Below, piece by piece: positions 7,646-14,419 of a stretch of 14,419 nucleotides of DNA (the first letter of the stretch is position 1; each line of letters starts with the position of its first letter). The notes below the pieces were generated by a model, which saw only the letters and a program-made list of their open reading frames with translations, had not been told where the DNA came from and ran no database searches. The translations under genes were made by a program, and so were the position numbers. This stretch comes from Sphingomonadaceae bacterium (GTDB lineage: Bacteria; Pseudomonadota; Alphaproteobacteria; Sphingomonadales; Sphingomonadaceae): the NCBI GenBank assembly GCA_023384025.1, contig JAHDXX010000063.1:1-14419 (forward strand), in the 5' to 3' direction.

Positions 7646-7737
7646 GCGCGCCCGCGTCAATCACCAAGCGTTCGGAAAGCCTTGGCCCGAGGCTTACGAG
7701 CGGCTAGGCGCGCCGCCACACCCTCTGCAAGCAAGCC

Positions 7738-7742
7738 AAGGA
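7738..7742 (+). promoter_or_regulatory. Ribosome binding site fixing the GTG start of the kinase gene
   Basis: AAGGA lies 7 bases before the GTG at 7750, good Shine-Dalgarno spacing. It supports GTG as the true start, because no in-frame ATG precedes the conserved YDVIAIGNAIVDV strand. Confidence 0.6.
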
Positions 7743-7749
7743 CTTCCGA

Positions 7750-8760
7750 GTGACCGAACCCCGCTACGATGTAATCGCCATCGGCAATGCCATCGTCGAT
7801 GTCATGGCCCCGTGCCAGGACGACCTGATCGACGAGCTGGGCCTGAACAAGGGCGGGATGACGCTGGTCGATACCGCGCGCGCGCAGGAACTTTACGACG
7901 CAATGGGCCCGGCGCGGGAGATTTCGGGTGGCTCGGCGGCTAACACGCTCGCCGGTCTTTCGGCATTGGGGGCGCAATGTGCCTTCATCGGCCAGGTCGC
8001 GCAGGACCAGCTCGGCGAAGTCTTCGCGCACGATATCCGCGCGGTCGGGATCGACTTCGACACGCCGCCCCGCCCGACCAACCACACGGAAGCCGATCCG
8101 CCGACCGCACGCTGCCTGATCTTCGTCACCCCCGATGCCCAGCGTACCATGAACACTTTCCTTGGCGCCAGCCAGTTCCTGCCGCCTGCCGCGCTCGATG
8201 CAGATGCAGTGGCAGCAGCCAAGGTACTCTATCTCGAAGGCTACCTGTGGGATCCGGAAGAACCGCGCGCGGCCATGCGCCGGGCGATCGAAGCCGCTCG
8301 TGCGGCAGGCCGCAAGGTGGCCTTCACGCTGAGCGAAGTGTTCGTGATCGACCGGCACGGCGACGACTTCCGCGCTCTGATCAACGATGGTCTGATCGAC
8401 ATCCTGTTTGCCAACCATCTCGAACTGGCGGCGCTGACCGGCGAAAGCGACTTCGAGGCCGGGCTGGCGGCGCTGGCGCCGAAGGTTCCGGTGCTGGTGG
8501 TTACCCGCAGCGCCGAGGGCGCCGTGGCCATCGCCGGTGGCGAGCGAGCCGAAGTGCCCGCCGAACCGATCGACAAGGTGGTCGACACCACCGGCGCAGG
8601 CGACCTCTTCGCCGCCGGGTTCCTCTATGGTCACGTCAACGGCGAACCGCTGGAGCGGTGCCTGCGCCGCGGAGCCATCGCCGCGTGCGAGATCATCAGC
8701 CACTACGGCGCCCGGCCTGAAGCCGACCTCAAGGCACTGATGGACGCGAAGCTGGGCTAG
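7750..8760 (+). CDS. PfkB-family carbohydrate kinase, adenosine kinase-like
   Basis: The protein transfers phosphate from ATP to a sugar or nucleoside hydroxyl, most likely adenosine (to AMP) by similarity to alphaproteobacterial annotations. The product is 336 aa. It shows an N-terminal strand YDVIAIGNAIVDVMA, the PfkB substrate motif GGSAANTLAG (60-69), GQVAQDQLGEVF, YLEGYLWDPEEPRAAM, and the second PfkB signature DTTGAGDLFAAGF starting at 279 with catalytic base D285. Substrate specificity cannot be fixed from sequence alone; ribokinase- or fructokinase-like activity is possible. The adjacent purD is on the other strand, so a shared purine role is suggestive only. The stop codon overlaps the stop of the convergent cytochrome gene. 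Confidence 0.93.
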   Translation: MTEPRYDVIAIGNAIVDVMAPCQDDLIDELGLNKGGMTLVDTARAQELYDAMGPAREISGGSAANTLAGLSALGAQCAFIGQVAQDQLGEVFAHDIRAVGIDFDTPPRPTNHTEADPPTARCLIFVTPDAQRTMNTFLGASQFLPPAALDADAVAAAKVLYLEGYLWDPEEPRAAMRRAIEAARAAGRKVAFTLSEVFVIDRHGDDFRALINDGLIDILFANHLELAALTGESDFEAGLAALAPKVPVLVVTRSAEGAVAIAGGERAEVPAEPIDKVVDTTGAGDLFAAGFLYGHVNGEPLERCLRRGAIAACEIISHYGARPEADLKALMDAKLG

Positions 8761-9095
8761 CGCTTTTCGCGCAGCGTCAGCATGTAGTGCGCCAGCGCAT
8801 CGGCCTGCTGGCGGGACAGCTCGAAGTCCATGGCTTCGGGATAGTTGTGCGCGTCGCGCAGGTAGGTGGACAAGGTCTTCGCGGTCACACCGGGGCGGCT
8901 GGCGATCTCGGCAAAGGTGGGCGAGCCCGGATTGGGCGACAGGCCTGGCTCCTCCACCGCATGGCACCCGCCGCACGATGCCTGGGCAAAGGCAATATCG
9001 GTCATGGTGAAACGCGCCGGGCTCGCGCTGTCGGCCGTCTGGCACGCAGCGAGCGGAAGCACGGCAAACAGCAAGGGGATCAGGGCGCGACGCAT
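8757..9095 (-). CDS. Small c-type cytochrome lipoprotein
   Basis: The product is 112 aa. The signal peptide MRRALIPLLFAVLPLAAC carries a lipobox LAAC with acylation at C18. A single heme motif CGGCH is at 41-45. The probable distal Met ligand is M89 in YPEAMDFELS, followed by a final helix (QQADALAHYMLTLREKR) typical of class I cytochrome c. It should be a membrane-anchored periplasmic monoheme electron carrier; partner enzymes are not in the window. The gene is convergent with the kinase gene, the two stops sharing CTAG (8757-8760). It lies 55 bases downstream of the purD end on the same strand, so it may instead be transcribed from its own start. Confidence 0.92.
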   Translation of the reverse strand: MRRALIPLLFAVLPLAACQTADSASPARFTMTDIAFAQASCGGCHAVEEPGLSPNPGSPTFAEIASRPGVTAKTLSTYLRDAHNYPEAMDFELSRQQADALAHYMLTLREKR

Positions 9096-9150
9096 CGTTT
9101 TCTCCAGTCCGGGGCAAGCCTACCCGGCCCACATTGAAGCGGCAAGCGGC

Positions 9151-10440
9151 TCAGCCGTGGCTTTCCCGCGCCACTTCGCGCCAGCCGATATCGCGGCGGC
9201 AGAAGCCGGACGGGAATGCGATTGCATCGACTGCGGCATAGGCCGCCGCCTGCGCTTCGGTCACATTGTCGCCCAGCGCGGTGACATTGAGCACCCGGCC
9301 TCCACTTGCCACCAGCTGGCCATCGGTAAGCGCGGTGCCTGCGTGGAACACCTTGGCACCATGCTCTTCGGCCGCACCGAGGTCGATCGCACCGCCCTTT
9401 TCTGGAGTGCCGGGATAGCCGTTGGCAGCCATTACTACAGTCAGCGCCGCCTGCCGCGAGCGGCGGACGGGGGGCTGGCTCGCCAGCGCGCTGGTGGCGC
9501 AGGCGTAGAGCAGTTCGCCGAGATCGCTCTCCAGCCGCATCATCAGCACCTGGCATTCGGGATCGCCGAAGCGGCAGTTGTATTCGATCAGCTTCGGCCC
9601 GTTTGCCGTGAGCATGAGGCCGGCGAACAGCACGCCCGAATAGGGATGCCCTTCGTCCGCCATGGCCCGCACCGTGGGCATGATGATCCGGTCGAGCACT
9701 TCGCGGTGCAGCGCCGGGGTCAGCACCCGCGCCGGGCTGTAGGCGCCCATGCCGCCAGTGTTGGGGCCGGTGTCGCCATCGCCGACCCGCTTGTGATCCT
9801 GCGCCGTGCCGAACGAGAGCACGCTGGCCCCGTCGGTGAGGGCGAAGAAGCTCGCTTCTTCGCCTTCCATGAATTCCTCGATCACCACTTCCGCGCCCGC
9901 CGCGCCAAACTGGCCGCCGAACATTTCCGCCAGCGCCGCTTCAGCTTCAGCGCGGGACGCGGCAATGACCACACCCTTGCCCGCCGCCAGGCCATCGGCC
10001 TTGAGCACATAGGGTGCGGCAAAGGTGTCGAGCGCACGCAAGGCCTGGTCGAGCGACGCGGTGCGGACATAACCGGCGGTGGGAATACCGGCGCGCTGGC
10101 ACAGGTCCTTGGTGAAGCCCTTGCTGCCTTCCAGTTGCGCAGCCGCCTGCGAGGGGCCGAACACCGCGAACCCTTCGCCACGCAGCGAATCGGCGAGGCC
10201 ATCGACCAGCGGCGCTTCCGGCCCGACCACCACCAGACCGATCCGGTGCGCATCGCAAAACGCGATCACGGCGGCGTGGTCGGTCACATCGAGCGTGACG
10301 CATTCCGCATGGTCGGCAATGCCGGGGTTGCCCGGGGCGGCATAGAGCTTATCCTTAGCCCCTGCGAGCAGGCGGGATTGCGCCAGCTTCCACGCCAGCG
10401 CATGTTCGCGCCCGCCCGAGCCCAGCAGAAGGATGTTCAT
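9151..10440 (-). CDS. purD: Phosphoribosylamine-glycine ligase (GAR synthetase)
   Basis: PurD catalyses step 2 of de novo purine synthesis: phosphoribosylamine + glycine + ATP gives GAR. The product is 429 aa from the ATG at 10440; the open frame extending to 10608 overlaps xseA and lacks homology. The N-domain starts MNILLLGSGGREHALAWKL (G-S-G-G-R-E-H at 7-13), followed by GPEAPLVDGLAD. The ATP-grasp domain shows APYVLKADGLAAGKGV, VIEEFMEGEEASFFAL and the family signature GPNTGGMGAYSPA. Metal and ATP ligands are in LIEYNCRFGDPECQ. The C-domain ends with the VTALGDNVTEAQAAAYAAVD segment. Length and motifs are normal. GGAAG-type purines (complement of 10446-10450) stand 5 bases before the ATG. 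The gene is divergent from xseA with overlapping start codons. Confidence 0.97.
   Translation of the reverse strand: MNILLLGSGGREHALAWKLAQSRLLAGAKDKLYAAPGNPGIADHAECVTLDVTDHAAVIAFCDAHRIGLVVVGPEAPLVDGLADSLRGEGFAVFGPSQAAAQLEGSKGFTKDLCQRAGIPTAGYVRTASLDQALRALDTFAAPYVLKADGLAAGKGVVIAASRAEAEAALAEMFGGQFGAAGAEVVIEEFMEGEEASFFALTDGASVLSFGTAQDHKRVGDGDTGPNTGGMGAYSPARVLTPALHREVLDRIIMPTVRAMADEGHPYSGVLFAGLMLTANGPKLIEYNCRFGDPECQVLMMRLESDLGELLYACATSALASQPPVRRSRQAALTVVMAANGYPGTPEKGGAIDLGAAEEHGAKVFHAGTALTDGQLVASGGRVLNVTALGDNVTEAQAAAYAAVDAIAFPSGFCRRDIGWREVARESHG
10427..10432 (+). promoter_or_regulatory. Ribosome binding site of xseA, inside purD
   Basis: AGAAGG stands 6 bases before the ATG at 10439, ideal spacing, whereas it abuts the alternative ATG at 10433. 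It therefore favours 10439 as the xseA start. These bases also encode codons 3-5 of purD on the other strand. Confidence 0.6.
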
Positions 10441-11905
10441 GGCCGCTTCCGATCCTGATCGCGTCGATGGTGGCGGGCTGGTAGCGCGCGCAAGGCAAGG
10501 GGACAATGCCGCGCCGCTGACGATCACCGAGCTATCGCAGCAGTTGAAGCGCACGGTCGAGGACCGGTTCGGCTTCGTCCGCCTCCGCGGCGAGCTCTCA
10601 GGCGTCAAGCGCGCGGCCTCTGGCCACCTCTATTGCGCACTGAAAGACGAGAACGCGGTGCTCGACGGGGTGATGTGGCGCGGCAATGCCCAGCGTCTCT
10701 CGTTCCTGCCGGAAGACGGCATCGAAGTCGTCGCCAGCGGCAAGCTGACGACCTATCCCGGCCGCTCGAAGTACCAGATCGTCATCGACCAGATGGAAAT
10801 CGCCGGCGAAGGTGCGCTGCTGGCCCTGCTGGAGAAAACCCGCCAGCGGCTCGCCGCCGAAGGCCTGTTCGACGAGAGCCGCAAGCGCGCGCTGCCATTC
10901 CTCCCGCGCGTGATCGGGGTTGTGACCAGCCCGACCGGGGCGGTGATCCGCGATATCCTGCACCGCCTGGCCGATCGTTTCCCGAGCCATGTGCTCGTCT
11001 GGCCGGTGCTCGTCCAGGGGCAAGGTGCGGCGGAACAGGTCGCCGCCGCAGTGCGCGGGTTCGGAGCGATCCAGGAACATGGCCCGGTGCCGCGCCCAGA
11101 CCTGCTGATCGTCGCGCGCGGGGGCGGTTCAATCGAGGACCTGTGGAGCTTCAACGAGGAGGCCGTCGTCCGCGCGGTCGCTACCTCGCCGATCCCGGTG
11201 ATCAGCGCTGTCGGGCACGAAACCGACACCACCTTGTGCGATTTCGCCGCCGACCGACGCGCGCCCACCCCCACCGCAGCTGCCGAGATGGCGGTGCCGG
11301 TCCGCGCCGAGCTCGGCGCAACGCTGGCCGATTTCCGCGCCCGTCAGCAGCGCGCGATCCTGCGCCCGGTGCAACTGGGGCGCGAGCGGCTGGAGGCGCG
11401 CGTGCAACGCCTGCCCGCCCCGCAGGCCCTGCTCCAGCCGCAGGCGCAGCGGCTCGACGAGCTTCACCAACGACTGCGCCGCGGTTTGAGCGACCGGGCC
11501 GCCCGGGGCCGCGAACTGCTCGCCAAGCAACGCTTGTCACCCGCTGCGCTAGAACGTGCGGCGCGCGATGCGCGGGCATCCCTTGCCCGGGCACGGCTTG
11601 CGCCAGCGCTGCTGACCGGTCGGGCAAAGGCCGAGCGCGACCGGTTTGACGCGCTGGGGCGGTTGCTGGCCTCGCTTGACCCCACCGCACCGCTCGCGCG
11701 CGGCTTTGCCCTGGTGCGCGACGAGCACGGCACACTGGTGCGGAGCAGCGCGGCGGCGGCAAAGGCTGCGCGACTGGCATTGCAATTTGCAGATGGCACT
11801 CTGGAAACGGCTCCCGCCGGTTCAGCACCGGTCAAACCGGCCCCAGCCAAGGTCGCGCGCAAACCATCGCCTCCGCCCGCACGGCAAGACGATTTGTTCG
11901 GCTGA
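10439..11905 (+). CDS. xseA: Exodeoxyribonuclease VII large subunit
   Basis: XseA is the catalytic subunit of ExoVII, which degrades single-stranded DNA to oligonucleotides. The product is 488 aa from the ATG at 10439 (10433 is a weaker alternative). An OB-fold (about 26-120) begins PLTITELSQQLKRTVEDRFG and includes GELSGVKRAASGHLYCALKD. The nuclease core follows with VIGVVTSPTGAVIRDILHR, ARGGGSIEDLWSFNEE and AVGHETDTTLCDFAADRRAP. A long Arg/Ala-rich coiled region precedes the final APLARGFALVRD beta segment that binds XseB. The Pro/Ala/Lys-rich tail ends DDLFG, a common clamp-like or XseA terminal form. xseB is not in the window. The DUF2093 gene follows after 24 bases. Confidence 0.97.
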   Translation: MAASDPDRVDGGGLVARARQGDNAAPLTITELSQQLKRTVEDRFGFVRLRGELSGVKRAASGHLYCALKDENAVLDGVMWRGNAQRLSFLPEDGIEVVASGKLTTYPGRSKYQIVIDQMEIAGEGALLALLEKTRQRLAAEGLFDESRKRALPFLPRVIGVVTSPTGAVIRDILHRLADRFPSHVLVWPVLVQGQGAAEQVAAAVRGFGAIQEHGPVPRPDLLIVARGGGSIEDLWSFNEEAVVRAVATSPIPVISAVGHETDTTLCDFAADRRAPTPTAAAEMAVPVRAELGATLADFRARQQRAILRPVQLGRERLEARVQRLPAPQALLQPQAQRLDELHQRLRRGLSDRAARGRELLAKQRLSPAALERAARDARASLARARLAPALLTGRAKAERDRFDALGRLLASLDPTAPLARGFALVRDEHGTLVRSSAAAAKAARLALQFADGTLETAPAGSAPVKPAPAKVARKPSPPPARQDDLFG

Positions 11906-11929
11906 AGCGGCTCTGCTAGGGAACCGGCC

Positions 11930-12130
11930 ATGTTGATGAACCGAGGAAATGTCGAAGCGAAACTCCACTACGGGCCGAGTGCTTTCCGGGTCCTGCGCCA
12001 TGGCCAGCACGTGACTTGTGCGGTCAGCGGCACGGTGATCCCGCTGGAGGAACTGCGCTACTGGTCGGTCGAGCGGCAGGAGCCCTACGCCAGCGCCGAA
12101 ATCGCCACCCGCCGCTTTCTGGAGGGATGA
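11930..12130 (+). CDS. DUF2093 family protein
   Basis: The product is 66 aa. It has LHYGPSAFRVLRHGQHVTCA followed by VSGTVIPLEELRYWSVERQE and a C-terminal AYASAEIATRR-like end (PYASAEIATRRFLEG), matching DUF2093 along its whole length. This small alphaproteobacterial family has no known function. A single Cys (C30) sits in VTCAVSG. Placement just after xseA is, as I recall, common in sphingomonads. The stop overlaps the following ATG run (ATGATG). Confidence 0.9.
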   Translation: MLMNRGNVEAKLHYGPSAFRVLRHGQHVTCAVSGTVIPLEELRYWSVERQEPYASAEIATRRFLEG

Positions 12131-13029
12131 TGCGGGGCAAGGCCTCTCCCGTCCTGCTGGGTATCGCCGCGCTGTTCGGGTGCGGCAGCGCCAATGGCGA
12201 GCACAGCGCGCCGGCCGATGCGGGCGCCAGCCTGGCAGCGGCCAATGCCGTCTCGGTGCGCGCGAGCGACCGGTTTGCCGTGCTTGCCGGAGAGCGCACG
12301 CAGGGCGGCTGGCTGCGCGGTGTCGCCCCGGCGGGTGCGGCTAGCGTGGCGCTGGACGGACGCGCGCTGCCGGTGGCAGCGGACGGCACCTTCTTTGCCG
12401 CATTCGACCGCGATTCGGGCGGGCAGGCGCAGCTCGTTGCCCGGCTCGCCGACGGACGCACTATCAGCGAGAGCCTGACGATTTCCCCACGCGCCTGGAA
12501 TATCGAGCACGTCAACGTCGCTCGCCGCCCCGGCGGCGCGAGCGAGAGCTTCATGGAACGGCGCCGTCCGGAACTGGCCCGGATCAACGCCGCGCGTAGC
12601 CTCGACCATCAGATCGACGGGTGGCGGCAGGATTTCATCTGGCCGGTCAAGGGGCGCATTTCCGGCCGGTTCGGCTCGCAGCGGGTCTACAAGGGCGAGC
12701 CCGCCAGCTACCATTCGGGGATCGATATCGCGACCGGCACCAGCGGCACGCCCTTCGTGGCGCCAGCCGATGGCGTGGTCGTGCTCGCGGCGGAGACCCC
12801 TTTCAGCCTTGAAGGCCACTTGCTGATGATCGACCACGGCAATGGCCTCAACAGCGCATTCCTCCATTGTTCGAAACTGGCGGTGCGAGAAGGCGATGTG
12901 GTGCGGCAGGGGCAATACATCGGCAATATCGGCGCGACCGGCCGCGCCACGGGTCCGCACCTCCACTGGAGCATGAAGTGGCGCGACGCGCGGCTTGATC
13001 CGCTGCTGTTCACCGGCCCGATGAACTGA
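12130..13029 (+). CDS. M23-family endopeptidase lipoprotein (LytM-type)
   Basis: This is a zinc metallopeptidase of the peptidoglycan-remodelling M23 family, probably cleaving cross-link peptides. I chose the ATG at 12130 because GGAGG (12121-12125) is 4 bases before it; the ATG at 12127 is adjacent and only adds one Met. The product is 299 aa. The signal peptide RGKASPVLLGIAALFGC has a probable lipobox (LFGC, C18). A beta-rich region of unknown type follows (about 40-125). The M23 domain (about 175-297) has FIWPVKGRISGRFGSQR, then YHSGIDIATG with H195 and D199, FLHC with H246, and GPHLHW with H277 and H279. The zinc and catalytic residues are all present, so it should be active and not a degenerate activator. 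The phytase-like gene follows after 4 bases. Confidence 0.93.
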   Translation: MRGKASPVLLGIAALFGCGSANGEHSAPADAGASLAAANAVSVRASDRFAVLAGERTQGGWLRGVAPAGAASVALDGRALPVAADGTFFAAFDRDSGGQAQLVARLADGRTISESLTISPRAWNIEHVNVARRPGGASESFMERRRPELARINAARSLDHQIDGWRQDFIWPVKGRISGRFGSQRVYKGEPASYHSGIDIATGTSGTPFVAPADGVVVLAAETPFSLEGHLLMIDHGNGLNSAFLHCSKLAVREGDVVRQGQYIGNIGATGRATGPHLHWSMKWRDARLDPLLFTGPMN

Positions 13030-13033
13030 CCCC

Positions 13034-14062
13034 ATGGCCCGCAAGGCCCGTCTCGCGCTTCTGGCAATGGTCGCGCTCGCGCTCGCTCCGGGCACCTGGC
13101 TGCGCGGGCCCGGGCTGGTCGAGGACCTGCGCCCGATCCTGCGGATCGAACCGGTGCCTGTGGCACAGGATGCGCTCGGCCTGTCGCTGACCATCGAAGG
13201 GCTGTGGCACCTGACCAGCCCGAACAGCCATTTCGGCAGCTACTCCGCGCTCACGGCCCTGCCCGACCGCTCCTTGCTGGCGATCAGCGACAAGGGCCGC
13301 TGGCTGCGCTTCACCCCGCCCGGGCGCGAGGGGCCAGCGCCGCAGTTCGGCGTGATCGGCGGCGAAGTGGTGAGCGACAAGCGCCAGGTCGATGCCGAAG
13401 CGGCCACGTTCGACCCCGCCACCGGCACGATCTGGATTGCCTACGAAGGCGCCAACAGCGTGGACCGGTACGATCTGTCGCTGGCCACCCCGACGCGGGT
13501 CCGGCCGGAGGCAATGGCCCGCTGGCCCGGCAATCGCGGGCCGGAGGCGATGACCCGGCTCGCCGATGGCCGGTTCATCGTGATCGGCGAAGGTTCGCCC
13601 GACTGGCTGGGCGAAGGCTATCCGGCGCTGCTCTTTTCGGGCGATCCGGTGGAGGGGTCAAAAGCAGCAGAATTCGGCTTGGTCCCGCCCGCACCCTATC
13701 GCGCGACCGACATTGCCACCCTGCCAGACGGGCGGGTGCTGATCCTGCTGCGCGCGATTCGTGGCTATCTGCCGCCGCGCTTTTCCGCCCGGCTCATGGT
13801 CGCAGACCCCGGTGCGATCCGTGCTGGCAAGGCGTGGCGCGGGAAAGCGCTCACCACGCTCGATCTCGACCTGCCGACCGACAATTTCGAAGGGCTGGCG
13901 GTAGAACCGGAAGAAGGCGGCGCGCTCACCCTGTGGCTGATTTCCGACGACAACGGCGCTGCACTGCAACGCACGCTGCTCTACCGGCTGCGCTGGAATC
14001 CGGACAAGCAAAAGGCGCGCCCGGCAAGCCCGGCGCGCCTTTCAGAGCCAAAAGCCCGGTGA
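13034..14062 (+). CDS. Phytase-like esterase-family exported protein
   Basis: The product is 342 aa and begins with an export signal (RKARLALLAMVALALAPGTW) without a clear lipobox. The body is a beta-propeller-like 'esterase-like activity of phytase' domain. It shows GLWHLTSPNSHFGSYSALTA, LLAISDKGRWLRF, EAATFDPATGTIWIAYEG, GPEAMTRLADGRFIVIGEG, YRATDIATLPDGRVLILLR and DNFEGLAVEP. The repeated D-G-R and E-A/E-G strands match the family. True activity (phosphodiesterase, phytase or esterase) is not known. It has no visible Shine-Dalgarno and sits 4 bases after the M23 stop, so it is probably translated by coupling. Its last roughly 20 codons contain a terminator hairpin and may be relaxed in sequence. 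Confidence 0.85.
   Translation: MARKARLALLAMVALALAPGTWLRGPGLVEDLRPILRIEPVPVAQDALGLSLTIEGLWHLTSPNSHFGSYSALTALPDRSLLAISDKGRWLRFTPPGREGPAPQFGVIGGEVVSDKRQVDAEAATFDPATGTIWIAYEGANSVDRYDLSLATPTRVRPEAMARWPGNRGPEAMTRLADGRFIVIGEGSPDWLGEGYPALLFSGDPVEGSKAAEFGLVPPAPYRATDIATLPDGRVLILLRAIRGYLPPRFSARLMVADPGAIRAGKAWRGKALTTLDLDLPTDNFEGLAVEPEEGGALTLWLISDDNGAALQRTLLYRLRWNPDKQKARPASPARLSEPKAR
14011..14042. terminator. Bidirectional intrinsic terminator inside the 3' end of the phytase-like gene
   Basis: AAAGGCGCGCC (14011-14021) and GGCGCGCCTTT (14032-14042) are perfect 11-base arms around a 10-base loop. The right side ends in TTT and the left begins with a short A-tract (CAAAAGG), so transcripts from both strands end in a U-run. 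It lies 18 bases before the phytase-like stop codon and encodes part of its KARPASPARL tail. It also lies 21 bases beyond the rpmB stop on the minus strand. Confidence 0.8.
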
Positions 14063-14063
14063 A

Positions 14064-14351
14064 TCAGGCGGCGGCCGCCGCCTTCTTCAGTTCGCGCTTC
14101 ACTTTGAGCGCGTTGGCCGAGAGCTTCTCGTCGCTGGTCTTGAGCAGCCAGTTGTCGAGACCGCCATTGTGCTCGACCGAGCGCAGGCCGTGGGTCGACA
14201 CGCGGAACTTGAAGCTGCGGCCCAGCCCTTCGCTCAGCAGCGTGACGTTCTGCAGGTTGGGCAGGAACACGCGCTTGGTCTTGTTGTTGGCGTGGCTCAC
14301 GTTGTGGCCTACCTGGCGACCCTTGCCGGTCAGTTCGCAGATGCGCGACAT
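14064..14351 (-). CDS. rpmB: Ribosomal protein L28
   Basis: L28 is a 50S subunit protein. The start at 14351 gives MSRICELTGKGRQVGHNVSH, the conserved N-terminus. A frame running back to 14408 adds 19 unrelated residues and is rejected. The product is 95 aa, the usual alphaproteobacterial length with a basic, Ala-rich C-terminus (LKKAAAAA). Conserved parts include SHANNKTKRVFLPNLQNVTL and a RVSTHGLRSVEHNGGLD segment. Only one Cys (C5) is present, so it is the zinc-free form. GAGAG (complement of 14358-14362) stands 6 bases before the ATG. It is convergent with the phytase-like gene, with 1 base between the stops. Confidence 0.98.
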   Translation of the reverse strand: MSRICELTGKGRQVGHNVSHANNKTKRVFLPNLQNVTLLSEGLGRSFKFRVSTHGLRSVEHNGGLDNWLLKTSDEKLSANALKVKRELKKAAAAA

Positions 14352-14419
14352 GTCAGTCTCTCGTTCGTTCGCAGTGGGGGGCCGCCAACTGGTGTCGATG
14401 GCCCGCAAATGGTCGGGAT
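14352..14419 (-). promoter_or_regulatory. rpmB leader with Shine-Dalgarno
   Basis: These 68 bases reach the window end. They contain the GAGAG ribosome binding site (complement of 14358-14362) and a G/C-rich stretch. I cannot identify a -35/-10 pair with confidence. The rpmB promoter is expected here or just outside. Confidence 0.4.

Noticed and set aside
7657..9132. 491-aa minus-strand ORF
   Set aside because: It is antisense to the PfkB-family kinase, which has both family signatures, and out of frame with the cytochrome gene.
8866..10458. 530-aa + strand ORF
   Set aside because: It is antisense to purD and the cytochrome gene; both have clear catalytic or heme motifs.
10633..11649. 338-aa alternative frame in xseA
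   Set aside because: Arg/Ala/Gly-rich shadow composition, with no start signal or domain.
12085..13194. 369-aa minus-strand ORF
   Set aside because: It is antisense to the M23 peptidase gene, whose zinc ligands are intact.

Overview
The window is a compact, high-GC stretch of chromosome. It most resembles an alphaproteobacterium of the Sphingomonadales (Erythrobacteraceae-like). This is inferred from protein style, gene content (DUF2093, SufT-type SUF operon, alphaproteobacterial L28) and G/C-rich palindromic repeats that are translated within genes. No tRNA, rRNA, CRISPR array, transposase or phage gene is visible. The largest gap between genes is about 195 bp, so there is no gene-free stretch over 300 bp.

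Region 1 (1-5303, + strand) is the body of a SUF iron-sulfur cluster assembly operon, entered part-way. Its order is a DUF559 nuclease-like gene, an unrecognised 81-aa ORF, a second divergent DUF559-like gene, sufC, a secreted-looking 126-aa ORF, sufD, sufS, sufT and sufA. sufB and any Rrf2-type regulator would lie upstream, outside the window. Every junction is a 1- or 4-base stop/start overlap, so the whole series is probably translationally coupled. SufS supplies persulfide sulfur, SufC/SufD (with the unseen SufB) form the scaffold, and SufA and SufT act in carriage and maturation. The four extra ORFs are not core SUF components. The first DUF559 gene has a G/C palindrome on each side. The second has kept the fold but appears to have lost its nuclease residues. 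sufC carries a different palindromic repeat inserted in frame.

Region 2 (5304-7645) is a 195-bp structured convergent gap followed by three minus-strand genes. They encode an internally duplicated helical acidic-repeat protein, a lipoprotein and an EI24/CysZ-like membrane protein. The last two overlap by 8 bases.

Region 3 (7750-10440) holds a PfkB-family (adenosine-type) sugar kinase on the + strand, then a small c-type cytochrome lipoprotein and purD on the minus strand. The kinase and cytochrome stop codons overlap in a CTAG.

Region 4 (10439-14419) starts with xseA, whose start codon overlaps that of divergent purD. It continues co-directionally with a DUF2093 protein, an M23 endopeptidase lipoprotein and a phytase-like esterase-family protein. 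It ends with convergent rpmB. A symmetric terminator lies inside the 3' end of the phytase-like gene and can serve both directions.

The strongest second-look signals are the DUF559/pseudo-DUF559 pair inside the suf operon, the palindrome-bracketed DUF559 unit, and the in-frame palindromic element in SufC. I found no convincing complete novel system beyond these.
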